Shown in pieces: positions 42,715 through 51,676 of a DNA stretch of 64,000 nucleotides (the stretch's first letter is position 1; every line of letters starts with the position of its first letter). Where the stretch lies: NCBI RefSeq assembly GCF_016924645.1, contig NZ_JAFFJV010000021.1:59507-123506 (forward strand). The letters run 5' to 3'. The position numbers and the translations under genes were made by a program. The notes under the pieces were generated by a model. It saw nothing but the letters and a program-made list of their open reading frames with translations, made no database searches and had not been told where the DNA came from. Source of the stretch: Rufibacter psychrotolerans (GTDB lineage Bacteria > Bacteroidota > Bacteroidia > Cytophagales > Hymenobacteraceae).

Positions 42715-43908
42715 ATGAAAAGTACCAACACTTCCCCCATCAAACTAAGCCTTATCTCTCTTTTACTAGGTGGTTTCAGCATCGGGATGACCGAATTCCT
42801 GATGATGGGGATCTTACCTGATTTGTCAAAATCGCTCCATATCTCCATTCCCGAGGCCGGCCACCTTATTTCTATTTACGCATTGGGCGTGGTGATTGGC
42901 GCGCCTTTGATGGTAGGCCTTACCTCTAACCAGCCGCCCAGAAAGGTTCTGATTGGCTTGATGCTGATGGTGGGCGTTTTCAATGGCTTGTTTGCGTTGG
43001 CCGGTAACTATCCGCTGTTGATGGCCACCCGATTTATGGCCGGTTTGCCGCACGGGGCCTTCTTTGGCATTGGGGCAGTGGTCGCGAGTAAACTAGCCGA
43101 GCCGGGCAGAGAGGCCAGGGCTGTCTCGGTGATGTTTGCCGGATTAACCGTAGCCAACATTATTGGTGTGCCGTTGGGTACCTACATAGGGCATAACTAC
43201 AGTTGGCGCTATTCCTTTGTAATAATTGCTGTGGTGGCACTGCTGGCCGCTTTAGCGGTGAAGGTGTGGATGCCTTCGGTGAAATCAGAATCCGAGACGA
43301 GCTTTCTGAAGAGCCTTAATATTTTCAAGTATAAAGAGCTTTGGTTTATTATTGGCATTTCCACTATTGGTACCGGCGGTTTTTTTGCCTGGATCAGTTA
43401 CATCGCCCCGCTGATGACCGAGGTAGCCGGATTCAACAATAACGTCATGACCATTATCATGGTAGTGGCGGGCTTGGGAATGGTAGTAGGCAATTTTGTT
43501 GGCGGTCGGTTAGCCGACCGGTTCTCGCCCTTAACTACCACCACCTACCTGCTGTTGTGCATGGTAGCCGCTCTGTTGCTCACCGTGGTGATGGTGCAAT
43601 TCAAACCTACGGCCGTGTTCATGACCTTTCTTATTGGGGCTATTGGTTTTGGCGTCATCGCGCCCATGCAAATGCTGATTGTGCAGCAGGCCAAAGGCGC
43701 CGAGATGCTCGCTTCTTCCCTGCTGCAGGCTACCTCCAACATGGGAAATGCCTTAGGCGCTTTCTTGGGCGGTTTGCCTATTGCCGCCGGCTTTGGGTAC
43801 ACGTCTCCGGAGTACGTGGGTGCCGCCCTGGCATTTACCGGGGTTTTGTTCTGCTTGCTTTTAATGGCCTCGTATAAGCAAAGAGCCAGAAGAATGGCCG
43901 TAGCATAA
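42715..43908 (+). CDS. MFS efflux transporter, AraJ/DHA1-like
   Basis: A 397-residue, twelve-helix major facilitator. The opening SLISLLLGGFSIGMTEFLMMGILPDL is typical of the AraJ/YdhP-like drug and sugar efflux group. The motif-A region is degenerate (LTSNQPPRKVLIG) but the second-half equivalent GGRLADRFSPLT is good; TRFMAGLPHGAFFGIGAVVASKLA also fits the group. The substrate is unknown. An enone-reductase-like gene starts 72 bp downstream on the same strand and may share the transcript. Confidence 0.88.
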   Translation: MKSTNTSPIKLSLISLLLGGFSIGMTEFLMMGILPDLSKSLHISIPEAGHLISIYALGVVIGAPLMVGLTSNQPPRKVLIGLMLMVGVFNGLFALAGNYPLLMATRFMAGLPHGAFFGIGAVVASKLAEPGREARAVSVMFAGLTVANIIGVPLGTYIGHNYSWRYSFVIIAVVALLAALAVKVWMPSVKSESETSFLKSLNIFKYKELWFIIGISTIGTGGFFAWISYIAPLMTEVAGFNNNVMTIIMVVAGLGMVVGNFVGGRLADRFSPLTTTTYLLLCMVAALLLTVVMVQFKPTAVFMTFLIGAIGFGVIAPMQMLIVQQAKGAEMLASSLLQATSNMGNALGAFLGGLPIAAGFGYTSPEYVGAALAFTGVLFCLLLMASYKQRARRMAVA

Positions 43909-43980
43909 CACTTTACCTGATGCAGGAAGTTAAGAAGACTTTCTGTTGCTTTTCAAACCAGTTTAACCAGACACATCACC

Positions 43981-45048
43981 ATGAATACTATAGCCTTAGT
44001 GGTAGGATCCAGCGGAATCATCGGCAGCAATCTGGCGCAGGAACTCATCTCCCAGGGATGGACCACCTACGGGTTGGCCCGTAACCCGAACCGGGATGTA
44101 GAGCAACTGCAGCCCGTTCCCGCTGATTTGCTTAATCCCGAAAGCCTGCAGACAGCCTTGGCAGACATCAACCCCACGCACGTGTTCTTTACCAGCTGGA
44201 TGCGCCAGGAGACCGAGGCCGAGAACATCAGGGTGAACAGCTTGATGGTACGGAACCTGCTGGATGCTTTATCTCCCAAAAAATCGGTGCAGCACGTGGC
44301 CCTTGTCACCGGCTTGAAGCATTATTTAGGCCCGTTTGAAGCTTACGCCAAAGAAGGATTCCTGCCCGAAACACCTTTGCGGGAAGAACACCCGCGCCTT
44401 AACATCGAGAACTTTTATTACGCGCAGGAAGATGAAGTGTACGCCGCCGCCGAGCGGGACGGGTTTACCTGGAGCATCCACCGGCCGCATACCGTTATTG
44501 GCAAAGCCGTGGGCAACCTCATGAACCTGGGTACTACCTTGGCGGTTTACGCCACCATCTGCAAAGAAACCGGTCGCCCATTTCAGTGGCCTGGTTCTGA
44601 AGCCCAGTGGAACGGCCTTTCTGACGTGACCGACGCCCGGGTATTAGCCAAACACTTGGTATGGGCCGCCACCACCGAGGCCGCCCGGAACGAAGCCTTC
44701 AACGTGGTGAACGGGGAATACTTCCGCTGGAATAAATTGTGGAAACAGCTAGCCGCTTGGTTTGGGGTAGAGCCAGCAGGTTTTGACGGCACCATTCATT
44801 CGCTGGAAGCCGAAATCGCGAACGATGGTCCTCTCTGGCGTGAGATCGCCCAGAAGTACAATCTGGCAGAGCCTAACTTAGACCGCCTGGCCTCCGCCTG
44901 GCACACCGATTTGGACCTGGGTCGTCCTATTGAAGTCATGACAGATATGTCCAAAAGCCGCAAGCTGGGCTTCCACGTTTATCAGAGAACCGATGAGTCT
45001 TTCTTTGACTTGTTTGAGCAATTGCGCAAAGACCGTTTGATACCGTAG
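43981..45048 (+). CDS. PRISE-type SDR oxidoreductase
   Basis: A 355-residue extended short-chain dehydrogenase of the progesterone 5-beta-reductase/iridoid synthase-like group. The nucleotide-binding motif is VGSSGIIGSNLA. The group markers VTGLKHYLGPFE, NFYYAQEDEVY (active-site Tyr) and WSIHRPHTVIG are present. Relatives reduce activated C=C bonds of enones with NADPH. With the MFS gene just upstream, a detoxify-and-export pair for reactive enones is plausible, as inference. Confidence 0.86.
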   Translation: MNTIALVVGSSGIIGSNLAQELISQGWTTYGLARNPNRDVEQLQPVPADLLNPESLQTALADINPTHVFFTSWMRQETEAENIRVNSLMVRNLLDALSPKKSVQHVALVTGLKHYLGPFEAYAKEGFLPETPLREEHPRLNIENFYYAQEDEVYAAAERDGFTWSIHRPHTVIGKAVGNLMNLGTTLAVYATICKETGRPFQWPGSEAQWNGLSDVTDARVLAKHLVWAATTEAARNEAFNVVNGEYFRWNKLWKQLAAWFGVEPAGFDGTIHSLEAEIANDGPLWREIAQKYNLAEPNLDRLASAWHTDLDLGRPIEVMTDMSKSRKLGFHVYQRTDESFFDLFEQLRKDRLIP

Positions 45049-45082
45049 CGCCACTATCCCGTGCATAGAGGCACGATATTAA

Positions 45083-45126
45083 AAAACAAGAAAGGAGCAG
45101 CCGCTGGTTGCTCCTTTCTTGTTTTT
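45083..45126 (+). terminator. Terminator after the PRISE gene
   Basis: AAAACAAGAAAGGAGCA pairs with TGCTCCTTTCTTGTTTT around a short loop (CCGCTGGT). Confidence 0.88.
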
Positions 45127-45180
45127 AGCCTACTTTACAGGAACATACCCTAAACCACCTGCCCAAACCCCTTCGTTTAC

Positions 45181-45813
45181 ATGAGAAAAGCTTTACCCTT
45201 CTTTCTACTCCTGCTTACCGTTTCACTTTCGGCCTTTTCGCAGGCCTTTGAGGGCAAGGTCACCTATGCCATGTCGTACAAGAGCAAAATGCCCGCCATC
45301 TCAGACGACCAGTTCGCCGCCATGATGGGCGACACCCAGGAGTACTTCATAAAAGGCGGCAGCTACAAGTCCGTCTTGAACGGCACCCTGCTGCAGTGGC
45401 AGTTGTATCCCAGCCAGGACAGCGCCCTGTACAACAAAATGTCCACCACCGAGGCGGTTTACTGGCTTGACGCCCGCTCTTCTAACGACCAGGTCCTGAA
45501 AGCGGAACTCCACAAAGGGGTGACCGAGATCCTGGGCTACCAATGCGATGAACTGGTCCTGACCTGCACCTCTGGCATACAGAGATACTATTTCACCTCC
45601 AAACTGCCGGTAGACCACGCCCTCTTTGCCAGACACAAGTACGGCAACTGGTTTGCGTACCTGGAGAAAGCCCGGGCCATTCCCCTCAAGATAGTGGTGG
45701 AGAATGCCCAATTGGTGAGCGAAAGCGTGGCCATTGAAGTAAAGCCCATGAAACTGGAGAAAAGCCTCTTCCAGCTTACTACGGGCAGCAGGCTGGAGAA
45801 AATGCCCTTCTAA
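45181..45813 (+). CDS. DUF4412-like exported protein
   Basis: A 210-residue protein with a signal peptide ending near SAFSQAFEG. FEGKVTYAMSYKSK at the mature N-terminus and ILGYQCDELVLTC in the middle are typical of DUF4412/GLPGLI-like Bacteroidota envelope proteins. Function unknown. It lies between the PRISE gene and an outer-membrane protein gene on the same strand. Confidence 0.78.
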   Translation: MRKALPFFLLLLTVSLSAFSQAFEGKVTYAMSYKSKMPAISDDQFAAMMGDTQEYFIKGGSYKSVLNGTLLQWQLYPSQDSALYNKMSTTEAVYWLDARSSNDQVLKAELHKGVTEILGYQCDELVLTCTSGIQRYYFTSKLPVDHALFARHKYGNWFAYLEKARAIPLKIVVENAQLVSESVAIEVKPMKLEKSLFQLTTGSRLEKMPF

Positions 45814-45820
45814 CCTTCCA

Positions 45821-45856
45821 TTTTTAGTCCCTTTTCCTGAAAACAGGCCAGAAACC
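45821..45856. repeat. Family A palindrome
   Basis: TTTTTAGTCCCTTTTCC and GAAAACAGGCCAGAAAC, 8 bp after the DUF4412-like stop. Confidence 0.5.
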
Positions 45857-46015
45857 CTCCGCCTAGCCCCAACGCAACCGCAGGCTGGGTGCTGGTTTGC
45901 CTGGCGGTCATCGCCACGGGCTTGTATGCAGACCTGCGTGCTCCTTCGTCACGCGCGTCTTTAATCAACTTTTATCCCAGCTTTAAAGCATCTTTTCTTT
46001 CTATACTTCCATTTA

Positions 46016-47302
46016 ATGCGAAACACCCTATTTCTGCTGGCGTTGGCCATCAGCTTGCTTGGTCTGCCGGTCTGCTCCTTTGCGCAGAAGAATTTTATCA
46101 AAGGCTATTTTGTCACCACGCAGCAAGACACCGTTCACTGCCTCATCAATGACCGGAACTGGCAAAAGAACCCCAAAGAGGTACAATATAAGATAACCCT
46201 AACCGGTGAGGCGACCACGTTCAAGCCTTCGCAGGTGCAGAGCTTCGGGTTGGCTACCGGGGAGCTGTACGAGGGCCGGGTGGTTACCTTCACGGCCTCG
46301 CCCATGGACCTGGAAAACTTACAGACCACCGTCGCGCCCAACACTGTCACTGACACTGTTTTCCTGCGGGTCCTGGCCAGGGGATCGGCCAACCTGCTGT
46401 ACCTGTACAATGGCCAGCGGGACCATTTCTTTTACCAGGCCAACTCAGGTGCCGCCGTAGAATTAACCGTGCACCGCCACCTACAGGACAACGCGCTTAC
46501 CGGCAAAGCCCTTCTGGTGCAGGAAAACCACTACCAGAACCAACTGGCTACCCTCTTCAAGGACTGCCCTGCCGTTGCCGAAAAGCTCTCCGCCGTGAAA
46601 TATACCATCAGTGACCTTCGGGCTGTCTTCCGGCAATACAACGCCTGCCGTAAAACCGAGGCCTACACCAGCGCCAGGGACAAGGTACGGGTCCGTTTCG
46701 GGGTGATGGGCGGTGTGGCGCAACACCGTTTAGAGCTGCGCTCCTCTGAGCGCCCAGAACTGGAGAAGACCCGGTTTGAGAGTCCGCTGGCGCCTACCTA
46801 TGGCATATCGCTCACCGCGGTTCTGCCCAGAAACAGGCAACGCTGGTCTATTTACAACGAGCTGGCACTGAAGCCTTACAAAGCCACCGGCACCTATCAC
46901 CAGCACATTAACTTTGCGTACGAGCACAGGCTGTATGAAACCGAGTTTTCTGTCAACAGCCTGGGGTTGGTGAACATGGTACGCTACCAGGTTTGGGCCG
47001 GAGGCGCGGCAAAGCCATTTGTGGGCGTGGGCATGGCCAACAATTTCATCCTGCAGTTCAAGGAGCACCAACGCGTACACGTCACCTACGACTTCTCTGA
47101 GCGGCAAGAGTTTCATGAACGGCTTCCGGTGGGCCATAACAAGAAGCATGAGTTGGCCGCAGTGGTTGCCGCCGGGGTTACGTTTAAGAAAGCCACCGTT
47201 GAAGTGCGGGGCGAGCTGGGCAACGGCTTCGCAGACAGCTCCCCGGCCTCTTCCAGCAGAAAAGCAGTCAGCTTCCTGGTAGGGTATCAGTTCAATCAAT
47301 AA
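46016..47302 (+). CDS. Outer-membrane beta-barrel protein with N-terminal domain
   Basis: A 428-residue exported protein with a signal peptide to SFAQKN. The first 200 residues form a soluble domain (KGYFVTTQQDTVHCLINDRNW, YKITLTGEATTFKPSQVQSFGL), a recurring pattern in Cytophagales proteins of unknown role. The C-terminal half is a barrel: VRVRFGVMGGVAQHRLE, PTYGISLTAVLP, WSIYNELALKPYKATG, PFVGVGMANNFILQF, ending AVSFLVGYQFNQ. It is probably membrane-embedded, with an unknown ligand. Confidence 0.75.
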   Translation: MRNTLFLLALAISLLGLPVCSFAQKNFIKGYFVTTQQDTVHCLINDRNWQKNPKEVQYKITLTGEATTFKPSQVQSFGLATGELYEGRVVTFTASPMDLENLQTTVAPNTVTDTVFLRVLARGSANLLYLYNGQRDHFFYQANSGAAVELTVHRHLQDNALTGKALLVQENHYQNQLATLFKDCPAVAEKLSAVKYTISDLRAVFRQYNACRKTEAYTSARDKVRVRFGVMGGVAQHRLELRSSERPELEKTRFESPLAPTYGISLTAVLPRNRQRWSIYNELALKPYKATGTYHQHINFAYEHRLYETEFSVNSLGLVNMVRYQVWAGGAAKPFVGVGMANNFILQFKEHQRVHVTYDFSERQEFHERLPVGHNKKHELAAVVAAGVTFKKATVEVRGELGNGFADSSPASSSRKAVSFLVGYQFNQ

Positions 47303-47472
47303 GGGCGTCAGCGGTTCGTCCTGGCACCGGCCCCTGCTCCACCTCTTTCAAAAAGTCCGGTGAGTGCTTCGGCACCTCAACGGTAATTAAACCCACCAAG
47401 GATGCCACCTGTGCATTGCGGCGGGCGAATCTGATTAGGGGCGCACCATATGTTCAAATACAAGTGTAGAAG

Positions 47473-47512
47473 CTGTTTCAAGCCTGTTTTTCAAAAATGG
47501 GGCTTGAAACAG
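47473..47512. repeat. Family A palindrome
   Basis: CTGTTTCAAGCCTGTTTTTC and AAAATGGGGCTTGAAACAG: near-perfect arms 5 bp beyond the NmrA stop. Confidence 0.75.
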
Positions 47513-47517
47513 GGATT

Positions 47518-48432
47518 TTACCGCCTGGAGGCCAGCACTTGCTGCACACTGGTCCAACGCATTTCTGGGTAGCGGTCATTGTTTAGCGATGTGAGTTTGG
47601 CTTGGCCACTGAGCATGTCCCTGAGGTACTGCATGCCTTGCCACGGCGGAAACACTTCCTGGCTGTTGCGCATGAGCGTCTTGGTTACTCTAATCATCGC
47701 GTTCAAGACACCCAGTCCGCCCGCTCTCAACAGTTTAAAGGGGTGGCCGGTGGCTTGGCTGGCGGCGCGTTGCAGGCCTTTTGGGGTTTGCACATCACCG
47801 GCAATGCGCAGGTAGCGGGGCGTGTTGGGGTCCAGGGCCGCCAAGGCGGTATAGGTGGCGGTGTTGGCAATGTTGGTGAAATCCAAGGGCTGGTCTGCGT
47901 TGCCCCAGAACAGGATGCGCTTTACCGGGAACAGCACCACTGGCGCCTGGCCCGTGAGCAAATCTGTGAACATGCCGTTGAGGATAGACGTGGCGGCAAT
48001 GGGTGCTTGGTCCAGCACCTCGGCAAACTCTTTCCTGAAGTCCAGGTTGCGGTTGTGGCCATAGGTTAGCCTGGTGAAATCTATGGAGAAGTCTGAGGGA
48101 ATAAACCGGGGCACACCTGCCGCCACCGCCGCATTCAAAAGCCGGGTCTGGGTGTCTACCATCACGTCCCGCAAGCCCGACAAGGCACTCACCACGCACG
48201 TTCCACCCTGGCAGGCCTGGGTCAATGCCAATGCGTTTTGAAAGTTTACTTCCACTACCTCGGCACCCAGGGTTTGCAAGGCCGCACGTTTGCCCGCCTC
48301 GGTTCCTACCCGCACCAAGGCCCGCACGTGCGCGCCCCTTTTGCGCAGCTCTTCGGCAAGGAGGCCCCCTAAGTGACCAGTGGCTCCTGCAAGGATGATG
48401 GTTGGGTTGTTGAGAGAGGTGGAAATTTTCAT
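47518..48432 (-). CDS. NmrA-like NAD(P)-binding oxidoreductase
   Basis: A 304-residue atypical SDR of the NmrA/isoflavone reductase group. The Rossmann motif is ILAGATGHLGGLLAEEL; next come VVSALSGLRDVMVDTQTRLLNAAVAAGV and FIPSDFSIDF. No SDR Tyr-x-x-x-Lys site was recognised, consistent with redox-sensing or quinone-reductase members of the family. A short palindrome TAACCGGTTA lies 25 bp upstream of the start. It is divergent from GH9, with an icd remnant in between. Confidence 0.85.
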   Translation of the reverse strand: MKISTSLNNPTIILAGATGHLGGLLAEELRKRGAHVRALVRVGTEAGKRAALQTLGAEVVEVNFQNALALTQACQGGTCVVSALSGLRDVMVDTQTRLLNAAVAAGVPRFIPSDFSIDFTRLTYGHNRNLDFRKEFAEVLDQAPIAATSILNGMFTDLLTGQAPVVLFPVKRILFWGNADQPLDFTNIANTATYTALAALDPNTPRYLRIAGDVQTPKGLQRAASQATGHPFKLLRAGGLGVLNAMIRVTKTLMRNSQEVFPPWQGMQYLRDMLSGQAKLTSLNNDRYPEMRWTSVQQVLASRR

Positions 48433-48456
48433 GGTAGACGGTTAAATTTTTTAAGT

Positions 48457-48466
48457 TAACCGGTTA
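48457..48466. promoter_or_regulatory. Possible operator of the NmrA-like gene
   Basis: TAACCGGTTA, a perfect 10-bp palindrome 25 nt upstream of the start codon. Its regulator is unknown. Confidence 0.3.
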
Positions 48467-48631
48467 GTGAGGCGAATTGTTAGGGAGTACCATCGATAAT
48501 GGATCTTTGTATTGATTCTAGGTGACGCGTATAGTATAAATGAGGCAGGTGGAAATGCCTATGTAATTTTAAAACCTTAACCCATTTTGGTTCCTAAACG
48601 CTACCTCTTCTCAGAACTGGTTTAGGGAAGA

Positions 48632-48837
48632 ATTCAACCTGCTGCTTGGGCGCAGGGCTTCAGCTACATTGGCGGTTCTGGGTAGAAGTAACCGTGCATG
48701 TCTTCGGGCTTGCCTCGGGCTGCAGTCTGCTCCTTTACAATCTTTTCTTCGTTCTCCGTCATTGTTCTGGCCAGGCCAGCGAAACGGTTTTCAGCTACTT
48801 GTTCTTAGTTTACTCTGTCAGGGCTTGCGCCCAGTAA
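48632..48837 (-). pseudogene. Decayed 3-prime fragment of icd
   Basis: The minus strand aligns with the last 70 or so codons of the intact icd at 51677-53902. Reading gives YWAQALTE, then a stop (the intact gene has a Gln codon there), TKNK, a second stop, LK, a frameshift, then TENEEKIVKEQ and GKPEDMHGYFYP. The intact gene has YWAQALAEQTKNEELK, TENEEKIVQEQ and GKPVDMGGYFHP at the same places. Similarity ends at both edges. It is non-functional. It could be a displaced 3-prime end from an insertion beside icd or the last trace of a second icd copy. Confidence 0.85.
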
Positions 48838-48993
48838 AAAAGAGTGAATTTGTCCATCCCTCAAAAGAGACAATCAGTGAAATTAAATAAGTTACCGCCT
48901 TTACTATTCTTCTATTTTTCTATCATGTTTATAGCGGTTTATTATATCTTTATGGGATTGCAATCGGTTTCATAAAGGATTTTAACAATAAAC

Positions 48994-51522
48994 ATGAAGA
49001 GACGAATACTTTTACCAGTAGTAGCACTGCTACTAGGAGCATTCCATCATGCTGCAGGCCAGGACCTGAAACTCAATGACCGGGAGTATTTCGAGCAGCA
49101 GGGCGTTAATGTACTGGTGTACAATAACCTTTTTACCGGAGGCTTCAATGATGAGAAGAACGCCGGTATAGAAGTAATCCACCATGGCGTGAGAACGGCG
49201 CAGGGCGGCGCGGTGCGGCTCTCCAACACGCCGGAGCAGTGGGACCTGGTTCCTGACATCCTCAACCGAAAGGTAGACCGGGCCGCCAAAACGGTAGAGG
49301 CTACGCTCCGGTACAAAGAATACAACTTTGATTCACGGGTAGTAGTGACCGCCAAGGGAAAAGGCGTAGAGATAGCCGTTTACCTGGACAAACCCGTTCC
49401 CAAGGCCCTGGAAGGAAGCGCCGGGTTTAACCTGGAGTTCCTACCCTCGCAATACTGGGCCAAGAACTATGTAGTGGACGGTCGCCCCAATCTCTTCCCG
49501 CGCTATGTGGTAGGCAACACCGTTACCAGGCCTAACAGCCAGAAACCGAAACAATTTAAGGGGTATGTCACTTCCGATGATCGGGGAACCGGCAGATTCA
49601 TTGATCCGCTTCCGCTGGAAACCGGCCGCACCTTTTTGTTTGCGCCTGATGCCCCGGAACGGATGGTCAAAATAACCTCGCCCGATGCCGATCTGATGCT
49701 GTTTGATGGCCGTATGCTGGCCCAGAACGGCTGGTTTGTGGTGCGCAGCTTGCTTCCGGCCGGGAAAACAGGCAAGGTGTTGACCTGGACCGTGGAGCCA
49801 AACGCCATCAAAGGCTGGGTAAGAGATCCCAACATCGGCTTCTCTCAGGTAGGCTACCTTCCCGCGCAACCCAAAGTCTCTGTCATTGAACTAGACAAGA
49901 AAGACAAGCCCGCTAAAAGTGCCTCCATCTTTAAAGTAGGCGAAGACGGCAAAGCCACCAAAGTGTTCACCGGAAAGATCGCTCCCTGGGGTGACTACTT
50001 CAAGTACCACTACGTGAAGTTCGATTTCTCTCCCGTGAAGACGCCCGGTATCTACTACATTCAGTACGGAGACACCAAGACCAATAATTTCCTGATCGGA
50101 GAACAGGTGTACAGCAAGATCACCGATGCTACCAGCGACATCTGGATTCCTATCCACATGAACCACATGTTTGTGAACGAGGCGTACCGGGTGTGGCACG
50201 GCGAGCCGTTCAAGGAAGGGTACCGCCAGGCCCCGCCCAACACCGATCACTTCGACCTTCACGCCCAGGGCCCAACCACCGATACCAAGTACAAAGCGCT
50301 GGACCTGATCCCTGGCCTGAACGTAGGCGGCTTTTTCGATGCCGGAGACTTTGACATCGAGACCGGATCGAACATCAGCGTGGTGCAGAACTTTGTCAAA
50401 ACCTGGGAAAGCTTCAAACCCCAGCGCGACCAGACATTTATTGATCAGAAGCAGCGTTACGTAGACCTTCACCGTCCCGACGGGATACCAGACGTGTTGC
50501 AGTTCATTGAGCACGGCACTTTGAACCTGGTAGCCCAGGCAGAGATCATCGGCCACATGGCCCAGACGCTCTCCAACTCCGTGCTGGATAACTATCACCA
50601 CCTGGGTGATGCCGCCTCCTTAACAGACGGCCTACCTTACAATCCTAACCTTGGTCCGTACGAAGTAGCCAAGGATGGCCGCTCCAGCGGAGTGAAGGAT
50701 GATCTGTGGGCCTTCACCAGCCGCGAACCCGAACTGGACCTCAGAGCTGCCACCATGTTTGCCGCCGCCAGCCGGGCCTTGAAGGGATACAACGATGACC
50801 TTTCGGCCAGAGCGTTGACACAGTCAAAAAGACTCTTGAAAGAGGCAACCGCCTTACTCGCCAATCAGAAGCAAGATACGAGTGGCCGGGGCAACGCCGC
50901 TAACATGGCCACCAACCTGCAGCTGTACATCGCCACCGGGGAGAAACAATATCTAGATAGATTCCAGGAGCTTCTATGGCCTTCTCTGGAGCGTAACGTG
51001 AGTGGCAACCTGTTAACGGCTCTGGATGCTATCCCGCACCTGGACGCCTCCTATAAAGAAAAGCTCCGTCCGTACGTAGCGAAGTACAAAGAATACATTG
51101 CCGGCCTTGAAAAGTATAATCCTTACGGCGTGCCAATTGGCCTTACCAACTGGGCAGGCAGCGGAGACGTGATGAACTTTGGTACTACCGTTTGCTTTGC
51201 TACCAAATATTTCCCTGAGATCATTGAGGGGCAGCATGCTTTTAAAGCCACCAATTATCTGTTTGGCGCCCATCCGTATCATAATTATTCGTTGGTTGCT
51301 ACAGTGGGTGCTACGCGTCCTAAAGCCGTTTTCTACGGCAATAACCGGGCTGATTTCTCCTTTATTCCGGGCAACGTTGCGCCGGGTATCTTGTTCAGAA
51401 AACCCGACCACTTTGAGAACTATGATGACTGGCCTTTCCTGTGGGGCCAAAACGAAGGCACCATTGGCGGCAACACCGCTTATCTGATTTTTGGATCGGC
51501 GTTTAAGAATCTAATCAAGTAA
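48994..51522 (+). CDS. Glycoside hydrolase family 9 protein
   Basis: An 842-residue exported enzyme with a signal peptide to HAAGQ. An N-terminal region of about 290 residues is followed by an Ig-like domain (VGYLPAQPKVSVIEL, GIYYIQYG) and the (alpha/alpha)6 catalytic domain. Catalytic bases are in D449-A-G-D452 (GGFFDAGDFD) and the acid is probably E821 in GQNEGTIGGN. GH9 enzymes cleave beta-1,4-glucans or act as exo-glucosaminidases; specificity is unclear. No susCD or other CAZyme genes are adjacent. An icd fragment lies upstream and intact icd downstream. Confidence 0.88.
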   Translation: MKRRILLPVVALLLGAFHHAAGQDLKLNDREYFEQQGVNVLVYNNLFTGGFNDEKNAGIEVIHHGVRTAQGGAVRLSNTPEQWDLVPDILNRKVDRAAKTVEATLRYKEYNFDSRVVVTAKGKGVEIAVYLDKPVPKALEGSAGFNLEFLPSQYWAKNYVVDGRPNLFPRYVVGNTVTRPNSQKPKQFKGYVTSDDRGTGRFIDPLPLETGRTFLFAPDAPERMVKITSPDADLMLFDGRMLAQNGWFVVRSLLPAGKTGKVLTWTVEPNAIKGWVRDPNIGFSQVGYLPAQPKVSVIELDKKDKPAKSASIFKVGEDGKATKVFTGKIAPWGDYFKYHYVKFDFSPVKTPGIYYIQYGDTKTNNFLIGEQVYSKITDATSDIWIPIHMNHMFVNEAYRVWHGEPFKEGYRQAPPNTDHFDLHAQGPTTDTKYKALDLIPGLNVGGFFDAGDFDIETGSNISVVQNFVKTWESFKPQRDQTFIDQKQRYVDLHRPDGIPDVLQFIEHGTLNLVAQAEIIGHMAQTLSNSVLDNYHHLGDAASLTDGLPYNPNLGPYEVAKDGRSSGVKDDLWAFTSREPELDLRAATMFAAASRALKGYNDDLSARALTQSKRLLKEATALLANQKQDTSGRGNAANMATNLQLYIATGEKQYLDRFQELLWPSLERNVSGNLLTALDAIPHLDASYKEKLRPYVAKYKEYIAGLEKYNPYGVPIGLTNWAGSGDVMNFGTTVCFATKYFPEIIEGQHAFKATNYLFGAHPYHNYSLVATVGATRPKAVFYGNNRADFSFIPGNVAPGILFRKPDHFENYDDWPFLWGQNEGTIGGNTAYLIFGSAFKNLIK

Positions 51523-51623
51523 GCAGATTGTTTTTGGGCAGGATAATTAGAGCCAGTGAGCTATTCAAATTATCCTGCCTTCAAGGGACTAACATATAAA
51601 ATCCTCTTAATTTAGAATGCAAC

Positions 51624-51657
51624 AAAAAGGCCGCCTGATTCCCTCAGGCGGCCTTTC
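51624..51657. terminator. Bidirectional terminator between GH9 and icd
   Basis: AAAGGCCGCCTGA, loop TTCCC, TCAGGCGGCCTTT, with an A-run before and T/C after; it serves both convergent genes. Confidence 0.85.
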
Positions 51658-51676
51658 CTATTTTAAGCTAGTTTTC

